NCBI GenBank assembly: GCA_018400625.1 | Contig: JAGYMJ010000618.1 | Location: 1-10,096 of the forward strand | Length of the DNA stretch: 10,096 nt | DNA from: Planctomycetota bacterium | GTDB taxonomy: Bacteria > Planctomycetota > Brocadiia > SM23-32 | Direction of reading: 5' to 3' | In this document: positions 1 to 5,026 of the stretch, in pieces | Numbering within the stretch: position 1 is the first letter of the stretch | Layout: every line of letters starts with the position of its first letter | Notes under the pieces: generated by a model | What the model was told of the DNA's origin: nothing | The model's input: the letters and a program-made list of their open reading frames with translations, nothing else | The model's database searches: none | Made by a program: the position numbers and the translations under genes

Positions 1-110
1 CAGAAATATCGCTCCACCGGGACAAGCCCGGCGGTAACGTGTTTCACTGAATATTTACGTAAGACTTTGAGGTTCATATCATTCAAATTCTAAGCAAAAG
101 GAGTGCAAAT
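1..110. other. Upstream flank of unknown content
   Basis: This is the leading edge of the window. All three forward frames are open from base 1 and reach their first stops at 35-37, 47-49 and 91-93, so the 3' end of an upstream gene may lie here, but the remaining 11-30 codons are too few to identify it. A GC-rich hairpin (CCGGG at 17-21 and CCCGG at 27-31, 5-base loop) is visible. It has no T-tract, so it is not a convincing terminator. Confidence 0.3.
54..82 (+). promoter_or_regulatory. Possible sigma-70-type promoter for the MBL-fold gene
   Basis: A -35-like TTTACG at 54-59 is separated by exactly 17 bases from a -10-like TATCAT at 77-82. These match the consensus at 4 of 6 and 5 of 6 positions. 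The ATG at 111 lies 28 bases beyond the -10 box, with AAGGAG at 98-103 as its ribosome binding site. The assignment rests on consensus matching only. Confidence 0.35.
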
Positions 111-986
111 ATGAGTGTTAGGGAAGATGCCTTATACATACTGGGAAGCGGTACACCAACGCCTGCCAAGACAAGATTTGGAACAGCTTATGTCTTGAAG
201 ACGGGTGATGATTATTTGCTGATTGATTGTGGCCCCGCTGCCACATACAAGATGGTCAAGTGCGACTTGTGGCCGACGCAAATTGACGCGCTTTTTCTTA
301 CCCACCATCATTTTGATCACAACGCTGATCTCCCCTGTTTTCTCTTATGTCGATGGGACCAAAGCACGGGAGACGAGAACACTCTCCAGGTTTTTGGTCC
401 ACCCCCGACAGAAAGAATGATCGAAAAATTAATTGGGGAAGAAGGGGCATACTGCGACGACTGGAAAGCCCGTGTAGGTGCGCCGGTAAGTCAGAGTGTT
501 CATAAAAATCGTGGCGGTTCTCTGCCCCGTCCTGTTCCCAACCTGGATGTGCGCGATATTGATGAGGGGACAGTGGCTGAAAATCGCCATTGGAAGGTGA
601 CCGCCGCTTCGATGCACCACGTCGAGCCCTGGTTGAAATCACTTGCTTATCGCATAGATACTCCGAAAGGCAGCATCGTTTTTACCGGAGATACCGGTCC
701 CTGTAAGCAGCTCCCTGGTTTTGCTCTTGATACGGATGTTTTGGTGGTAAATTGCTGGAATCATCAGCACATCATGGACAATGACGGCGAGGCGCCGGGG
801 CAGACAGGAACTTTGGATGCGGCCCGTTTCGCTGCTGAAAGTAAAGCCTCTACCCTGATTCTTACCCATACAGGCCCTGATCTTTGTGTGCCGGGTTCTT
901 CTGAGAAAGCTATAGCAGATATTTCAGGCGTCTATTCCGGTAAAATTATCTTTGGTACTGAAGAAACACGTCTTGACCTCTGGTAG
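111..986 (+). CDS. MBL-fold metallo-hydrolase (RNase Z/arylsulfatase-like)
   Basis: A 291-aa soluble protein of the metallo-beta-lactamase superfamily, probably cytoplasmic because no signal peptide is seen. The N-terminal LGSGTPTP (11-18) is typical of the RNase Z-like branch. Metal ligands are visible in order: the HxHxDH motif in THHHFDH (64-70), histidines 169-170 in SMHHVEP, aspartate 194 in FTGDTGP, and histidine 253 in LTHTG. This set is the usual dinuclear zinc site and supports a hydrolase acting on a phosphodiester, sulfate or related ester; the substrate cannot be read from the sequence. The length is close to bacterial RNase Z (about 300 aa), but the long exosite arm expected of a true tRNA 3' processing enzyme is not evident, so tRNase Z is not claimed. 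The start at 111 is supported by AAGGAG seven bases upstream. It appears monocistronic, with a candidate promoter before it and hairpins after it. Confidence 0.88.
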   Translation: MSVREDALYILGSGTPTPAKTRFGTAYVLKTGDDYLLIDCGPAATYKMVKCDLWPTQIDALFLTHHHFDHNADLPCFLLCRWDQSTGDENTLQVFGPPPTERMIEKLIGEEGAYCDDWKARVGAPVSQSVHKNRGGSLPRPVPNLDVRDIDEGTVAENRHWKVTAASMHHVEPWLKSLAYRIDTPKGSIVFTGDTGPCKQLPGFALDTDVLVVNCWNHQHIMDNDGEAPGQTGTLDAARFAAESKASTLILTHTGPDLCVPGSSEKAIADISGVYSGKIIFGTEETRLDLW

Positions 987-994
987 GTTTAAGT

Positions 995-1047
995 CAGTTT
1001 TTCTTTAAAATAACTGGGCTGTCAGAAATGTTTTTTTGACTGTTTTT
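995..1047 (+). terminator. Probable tandem intrinsic terminator after the MBL-fold gene
   Basis: Two hairpins follow the stop codon. The first pairs CAGTT (995-999) with AACTG (1012-1016), plus A/T pairs inside. The second pairs GTCAGAAA (1021-1028) with TTTTTGAC (1033-1040), an 8-bp stem with one G-T wobble and a 4-base loop, followed by TGTTTTT. The second has the better terminator form, although the stem is A/T-rich and modest. It separates the hydrolase from the redox operon. Confidence 0.45.
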
Positions 1048-1108
1048 GTGCTGAATGGCTGCTTTCAGGCTAATCCCCTTGCTGAATAATGAAAAAAATG
1101 GAGAGAAA

Positions 1109-1354
1109 ATGAGCAACGTAAAACAAAATAAAGAACTCACCCGACGCGATATGCTTTTCGGGGGTTTGCGATGTGCCGCACTCGGGGTTATGGGCGCCGG
1201 CGGTCTTGCTGCGGCGCTTAAACGCAAAAAATTGCTGCGTGAGGGGAAGTGTTTGAATAATGGAATCTGCCCGCAATGTCACGTGTTTGCCGATTGCGGG
1301 CTTCCCCGGGCCAGGTCGATAAGGGACAAAAATTCGGAGCGCAGCGATGGGTGA
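1109..1354 (+). CDS. Small Tat-signal cysteine-cluster protein
   Basis: An 81-aa protein that opens the redox operon. Residues 11-19 read TRRDMLFGG, a Tat-type twin-arginine motif, followed by a hydrophobic alanine/glycine-rich helix (about 17-37) and a basic stretch KRKK (38-41). The mature part is only about 40 residues and carries C48-x5-C54-x2-C57-x5-C63 followed by GLPRA. Four closely spaced cysteines suggest one Fe-S cluster or another metal site; the type is inference. The start at 1109 is preferred over the in-frame ATG at 1055 because GGAGA lies at 1100-1104 and the Tat motif then sits near the N terminus. The last eight bases overlap the start of the polyferredoxin gene, so the two are probably translationally coupled. 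I know of no assigned function. It could be an electron-transfer peptide or an assembly partner of the NapG/NapH-like proteins. Confidence 0.72.
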   Translation: MSNVKQNKELTRRDMLFGGLRCAALGVMGAGGLAAALKRKKLLREGKCLNNGICPQCHVFADCGLPRARSIRDKNSERSDG

Positions 1355-1910
1355 GAAAGGTGAGAAACACAAGGAGCGACGAGCATTTCTGAAGGAGGGG
1401 CTCTGGGGCGTTTCAATCGCGGCGCTCGGCGGGCTTGCAGGCTTTGCATTGACCAGCTCTTCCGAGAAAAAAACCGTCTGGCAGATCGATCCCTATAAAT
1501 GCAATAGCTGTGGAAGGTGTGAAACCAGGTGCGTGCTTGCCCAATCGGCCGTCAAGTGCGTGCAGGTTAAAGCAATATGCGGTTACTGTGATCTTTGTAC
1601 CGGATTCTTTGAGTCCGACCCCGTAGAACTGGATACCGGCGCTGAAAACCTTGTCTGTCCGACCGGCGCCATTCAAAGGTCTTTTGTTGAAGACCCCTAT
1701 TTCAGCTACGCCATTGACGAAGATTTATGTGTCGGGTGCGCAAGATGCGTTAAGGGCTGTAATGCCTTCGGTAACGGTTCGCTGTTTTTGCAGATACGTC
1801 ATAATCTGTGCCTTGATTGCAATGAATGTGCCATTGCGGCCGCCTGTCCCGCGCAGGCGATTCGGAGAGTTCCGGCAGAAGAACCTTATATTCTCAAAGA
1901 GGTGAAATGA
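1347..1910 (+). CDS. Tat-exported polyferredoxin, NapG/MauM-like
   Basis: A 187-aa iron-sulfur protein. The N terminus has an excellent Tat motif, RRAFLK (11-16), and a hydrophobic helix (about 19-36), so it should be exported folded and either released or held at the outer face of the membrane. Seventeen cysteines follow: C52-C55-C58-C62, C71, C78-C81-C84 with C104-Pro, C128-C131-C134-C138, and C155-C158-C161 with C167-Pro. Sixteen of them fit four [4Fe-4S] clusters in two bacterial-ferredoxin modules, the plan of NapG/MauM; C71 is spare. It is somewhat shorter than the roughly 230 aa I recall for NapG. In the NapGH system this partner exchanges electrons with the membrane protein NapH, and a NapH-like gene follows immediately here. 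The ATG at 1347 has GGAG at 1336-1339 and overlaps the preceding gene. No periplasmic nitrate reductase (napA) is present, so the electron acceptor is unknown and the gene symbol is withheld. Confidence 0.88.
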   Translation: MGEKGEKHKERRAFLKEGLWGVSIAALGGLAGFALTSSSEKKTVWQIDPYKCNSCGRCETRCVLAQSAVKCVQVKAICGYCDLCTGFFESDPVELDTGAENLVCPTGAIQRSFVEDPYFSYAIDEDLCVGCARCVKGCNAFGNGSLFLQIRHNLCLDCNECAIAAACPAQAIRRVPAEEPYILKEVK

Positions 1911-3238
1911 ATCCTATGCGTCGAACCGGCATAATATTGCTGACGGCATTGATCATCTCTCTTTTCTTCTGCTTTGCAGCAGGAGCGGATACCGGCGCCT
2001 TGCGGTTCCCCCCCCCTGATTTTGAAAGCGGCTATGAAATGCCAGCAACGGAAACCCCGCCTTCCGCATCAGATATTTACGAATACCTTGCCGTCATCGT
2101 TCTGGCTGCCGTACTCGGGTTGGGTACCTATTTTGTTTTTACGAAACGAAAACGCAAATATATTTGGGGCCTGATGATATTTTCGCTGGCGTTTTTCGGC
2201 TTCTGGCGGCGGGGCTGTATCTGTCCCGTCGGCGCAACGCAGAACATAACGCTGACGATATTTGATCAGGGCTATGCCGTGCCGGTCGTGGTGATAATAC
2301 TGTTTTTATTGCCGTTGGTGTTGTCGCTTTTTTGGGGGAGGATATTTTGCGGGACAGCCTGCCCGCTTGGAGCGATACAGGACATTGTTTTGCTAAAACC
2401 ACTATCTGTTCCGTACTGGCTGGAAGTGCCGCTGAGGCTCCTGGGATATGTTTACCTGGGGATGGCCGTACTCCTGGCGGTTACCGGCGCCGGTTTTATC
2501 ATTTGCCGTTACGACCCCTTTGTATCGTTTTTCAGGTTCAGTGGGAGCCTGGGCGCTCTGATGCTGGGCGGCGCTTTCCTTGTCGTCGGTATTTTTATCG
2601 GCCGCCCTTATTGCCGTTTTTTGTGTCCGTACGGAATACTTCTGCGGCATCTGTCGCGTATATCGAAGTGGAAAGTAAAAATCAGCTCCGATGAATGTAT
2701 ACAATGCCGGCTATGTGAAGACAGCTGCCCGTTCGGCGCGATCCGTCAACCGACCGGCGAGGCCTCCGGGGAGGAACTGGCGCGCAGGAAAAAAATGCTG
2801 GCCGTTTCGATAGTGCTCCTGCCGATAATTGTTTTTGCAGGCGGTCTGGGCGGAGCGCGAATCAGCAGTTTATTGGCGCGTGCCCATCCGGATGTCCGGC
2901 TGGCGGACAGGATTTATCGGGAAGAGAGCGGTGAGGTCGCCGGCACAACCGATCAAAGCGAGGCGTTTCGCAGCACCGGGGACCAATCCATCGAGTCTCT
3001 TTATGAGCTTTCAGCAGAAATCCAGGCAACTTATCACCAGGGAAGCCGTCTCCTGGGCGCTTTTCTCGGACTTGTTGTCGCCGCATCATTGATCCGGCAT
3101 ACCGTCCGCCGCCGCAGTCGGGAGTATAAAGCCGACCCGAGTGACTGCCTGGCCTGCGGTCGTTGTTTTGAACTTTGTCCAAATGAGCGTCTGCGCAGAC
3201 AGAGAATAAAGGAGGAAGAAGATTTGAGGGTTGGCTAA
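1907..3238 (+). CDS. NapH/NosR-type membrane 4Fe-4S protein
   Basis: A 443-aa integral membrane electron-transfer protein. The reading frame is open from 1826, but the start is placed at 1907 because it gives an ATGA overlap with the previous stop, has AGAGGTG just upstream, and begins with a normal hydrophobic leader. Membrane segments are estimated at 7-26, 59-78, 87-100, 125-143, 180-199, 214-233, 298-316 and 382-398. NapH-type motifs are CICP (104-107), CGTACP (148-153) and CRFLCP (236-241). A ferredoxin motif C264-C267-C270-C274-Pro follows. After a further membrane segment, a roughly 65-residue loop and the last membrane helix comes a second one, C414-C417-C420-C424-Pro. Basic residues flank both ferredoxin motifs (252-258 and 397-408), placing them on the cytoplasmic side. 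The family passes electrons between quinol or cytoplasmic donors and periplasmic Fe-S proteins. The C-terminal extension with its own cluster goes beyond plain NapH. A run of nine C bases sits at 2008-2016. Confidence 0.85.
   Translation: MNPMRRTGIILLTALIISLFFCFAAGADTGALRFPPPDFESGYEMPATETPPSASDIYEYLAVIVLAAVLGLGTYFVFTKRKRKYIWGLMIFSLAFFGFWRRGCICPVGATQNITLTIFDQGYAVPVVVIILFLLPLVLSLFWGRIFCGTACPLGAIQDIVLLKPLSVPYWLEVPLRLLGYVYLGMAVLLAVTGAGFIICRYDPFVSFFRFSGSLGALMLGGAFLVVGIFIGRPYCRFLCPYGILLRHLSRISKWKVKISSDECIQCRLCEDSCPFGAIRQPTGEASGEELARRKKMLAVSIVLLPIIVFAGGLGGARISSLLARAHPDVRLADRIYREESGEVAGTTDQSEAFRSTGDQSIESLYELSAEIQATYHQGSRLLGAFLGLVVAASLIRHTVRRRSREYKADPSDCLACGRCFELCPNERLRRQRIKEEEDLRVG
2008..2016 (+). 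repeat. C9 homopolymer tract inside the NapH-like gene
   Basis: Nine consecutive C bases encode part of FPPP (residues 34-37), directly after the leader helix of the NapH-like protein. A one-base slip would truncate the protein and could have polar effects on the genes behind it. Tracts of this length are known contingency loci in some bacteria. Nothing else here shows phase variation, and coding of a proline turn could explain it. Confidence 0.9.
3208..3215 (+). promoter_or_regulatory. Strong Shine-Dalgarno sequence without a proper start
   Basis: AAAGGAGG lies inside the last codons of the NapH-like gene. The only start-like codon at normal spacing is TTG at 3224, which is in frame with that gene and runs just four codons to its stop. 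The next gene starts at 3269, 53 bases beyond this site, and has no clear binding site of its own. The sequence may hold ribosomes near the junction for re-initiation, or it may simply encode the KEEE tail. Confidence 0.4.
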
Positions 3239-3268
3239 AAAGCTGAACTCTCCCGTATCTGAACGACT

Positions 3269-5026
3269 ATGCTTGAGAATAACAGCACAAAAAAACGAAC
3301 CTTTCAATCGTGGCAGGCCGCGATTTTCATAACATGCCTTACAGGATTGTTTTCCCTGTTCCTCATAGGTTTCCTGAGTGTGCGCTATTTTCATTACTCG
3401 CATACCCTGCCGGGGCAGGAGAGAAGAATCGAGGAGATTAAAAGTGAATTGGGAGCCGCGCCCGGCAACGAAGCCTTATTGCAGGAGGTGCGCGAACTGG
3501 ATATTCTCACCCGTTCCATCCGTTTCCAGTGGTATGGCGTCGCCTCCCGGGCCGGATACCTGCTGCTTTTCAATTTGGCCGTGATGTTGACCGCGGCTCA
3601 ATGGGCGAAGAAGAGACGTGAAAGACTGCCGGCCCCCTCCTCCAATAAAAAATATGACGAAGAATATGACTCTGCTGCGGCAATGTCAAGGCGGACTGTG
3701 GCAGGGGCGGGAATAATTCTTGGTGGCCTGATGGCTGCTGCAACGTTTTTTCTGAATCCTGCAGTTGACGATTATGTGATCGAAGTCGCTGAAGATGAGC
3801 CTGTAGCGAAGAAGGAATTTCCGGGGCCTCCCGACCGGGAAGAAATCGGGCTCAACTGGCCAAGGTTCAGGGGGCCGGGCGGTTTGGGGGTAAGTCAATT
3901 CGAGAACATTCCCAGGGAATGGGATGTTGAGACGGGCGATAATATCCTGTGGAAAAGTCCGGTGCCCCTGGATGGGCAAGGTTCACCCATCGTCTGGGAC
4001 GACAAGGTGTTTCTTACCGGCGGAACCGAAACCGAAAAACAGGTTTATTGCTACGACGCCCTGGACGGGGAACTCTTATGGACGGGCGATGTTCCGGAAT
4101 TAAACGTCAGTGTTTCCGATATAGAATTGAACATTGATACGGGTTTTGCTCCTGCTACGCCCTGCACCGATGGCCGACAGGTCTATGCCATCTTTCCCAC
4201 CGGTGATGTGGCGGCATTTGATTTCAACGGAGATCGGCAATGGGTGGTCAACCTGGGCGTTCCTGACAACGTCTATGGGCATGCAAGCTCGCTTGTCGGA
4301 TATGGCAACACGGTGATCATTCAGTATGATAACGGACAGGCCGACGACGACCAATCGTGGCTCATTGCTCTGGATTGTGAGACCGGTGATACCGTCTGGC
4401 GAACCGCTCGTGATGTCATGAATTCGTGGACTACTCCGATTATTATCGAGACGCAGTACGGTGATCAGTTGATAACCAGCAGTGAACCATATCTTATCGC
4501 TTATAATCCGCAAAATGGGGAGGAGCTATGGCGGGCGGATATCCTCAGCGGAGAGATCGCTCCTTCGCCGATCTACGCTGAAGGATTGATCCTGGCTATT
4601 TCACCTTACGTGGCCATGATTGCCGTGGAACCATCGGGACCGGGAGAGGGCGATGACAATAGAGAGGTCAAATGGGAAATTGACAGGGGCATCCCGGATA
4701 TCACCAGCCCGCTCAGTGACGGGGAAAGAGTCTATATGCTCGGCACCTACGGTGGGGCTTTGAGCGTGCATTACCTGGAAGACGGACGGCCGGCATGGCA
4801 GGACTATATCGGCGGTGATTTTTATGCCTCCCCCAGTCTGGTGGGAGACAGCATCTACCTGTTTTGTGCCGAGGGCGCAGGGTATATCCTGGCGGCGGGA
4901 GATGAGTATGAACTGCTCGGTCAATACCCGTTGGGCGAGCAGGTCCAGGCATCACCTGCTTTTGCCGAGGGGCGTATGTATGTGAGAGGAGAAGAACATC
5001 TGTTTTGTATCGGGTACAGTGAATAA
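3269..5026 (+). CDS. Membrane-anchored PQQ-like beta-propeller protein
   Basis: A 585-aa protein. The N-terminal part has membrane helices at about 17-36, 94-110 and 143-162, with a charged, probably helical stretch (48-85) between the first two. Basic residues at 8-10, 114-119 and 141-142 predict the N terminus and the second loop inside, and the propeller outside. From residue 197 the entry motif WPRFRGPGGLG leads into repeated blade motifs of the type A-x-D-x-x-x-G-x-x-x-W: 260-271, 314-325, 365-377, 409-421 and 498-510, with weaker copies near 450-469 and 538-550. This is the PQQ-like/BamB-type repeat fold. Most such proteins are scaffolds, and no PQQ-dehydrogenase active site (adjacent cysteines, calcium ligands) is recognisable, so an enzyme is not claimed. 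The ATG at 3269 is the first after in-frame stops at 3236 and 3260; it is 30 bases past the previous gene and has a poor ribosome site. Its place between a membrane redox protein and NuoEF suggests a structural or electron-transfer partner. Confidence 0.85.
   Translation: MLENNSTKKRTFQSWQAAIFITCLTGLFSLFLIGFLSVRYFHYSHTLPGQERRIEEIKSELGAAPGNEALLQEVRELDILTRSIRFQWYGVASRAGYLLLFNLAVMLTAAQWAKKRRERLPAPSSNKKYDEEYDSAAAMSRRTVAGAGIILGGLMAAATFFLNPAVDDYVIEVAEDEPVAKKEFPGPPDREEIGLNWPRFRGPGGLGVSQFENIPREWDVETGDNILWKSPVPLDGQGSPIVWDDKVFLTGGTETEKQVYCYDALDGELLWTGDVPELNVSVSDIELNIDTGFAPATPCTDGRQVYAIFPTGDVAAFDFNGDRQWVVNLGVPDNVYGHASSLVGYGNTVIIQYDNGQADDDQSWLIALDCETGDTVWRTARDVMNSWTTPIIIETQYGDQLITSSEPYLIAYNPQNGEELWRADILSGEIAPSPIYAEGLILAISPYVAMIAVEPSGPGEGDDNREVKWEIDRGIPDITSPLSDGERVYMLGTYGGALSVHYLEDGRPAWQDYIGGDFYASPSLVGDSIYLFCAEGAGYILAAGDEYELLGQYPLGEQVQASPAFAEGRMYVRGEEHLFCIGYSE

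Noticed and set aside
17..31. GC-rich hairpin as terminator of an upstream gene
   Set aside because: It is only 5 bp long, with no T-tract following, and the end of the upstream gene cannot be located.
1055..1108. Upstream in-frame ATG for the small Tat protein
   Set aside because: It would add 18 residues ahead of the Tat motif and has no ribosome site. The ATG at 1109 has GGAGA at proper spacing.
1826..1906. Upstream in-frame ATG for the NapH-like protein
   Set aside because: It would overlap the polyferredoxin gene by 85 bases and put a charged 27-residue extension before the leader helix. The ATGA junction at 1907 with AGAGGTG upstream is far more likely.
1347..3238. True napGH of a periplasmic nitrate reductase operon
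   Set aside because: No napA, napB, napC or napD is present, the polyferredoxin is shorter than NapG, and the membrane protein has an added C-terminal module. Only family-level similarity is claimed.
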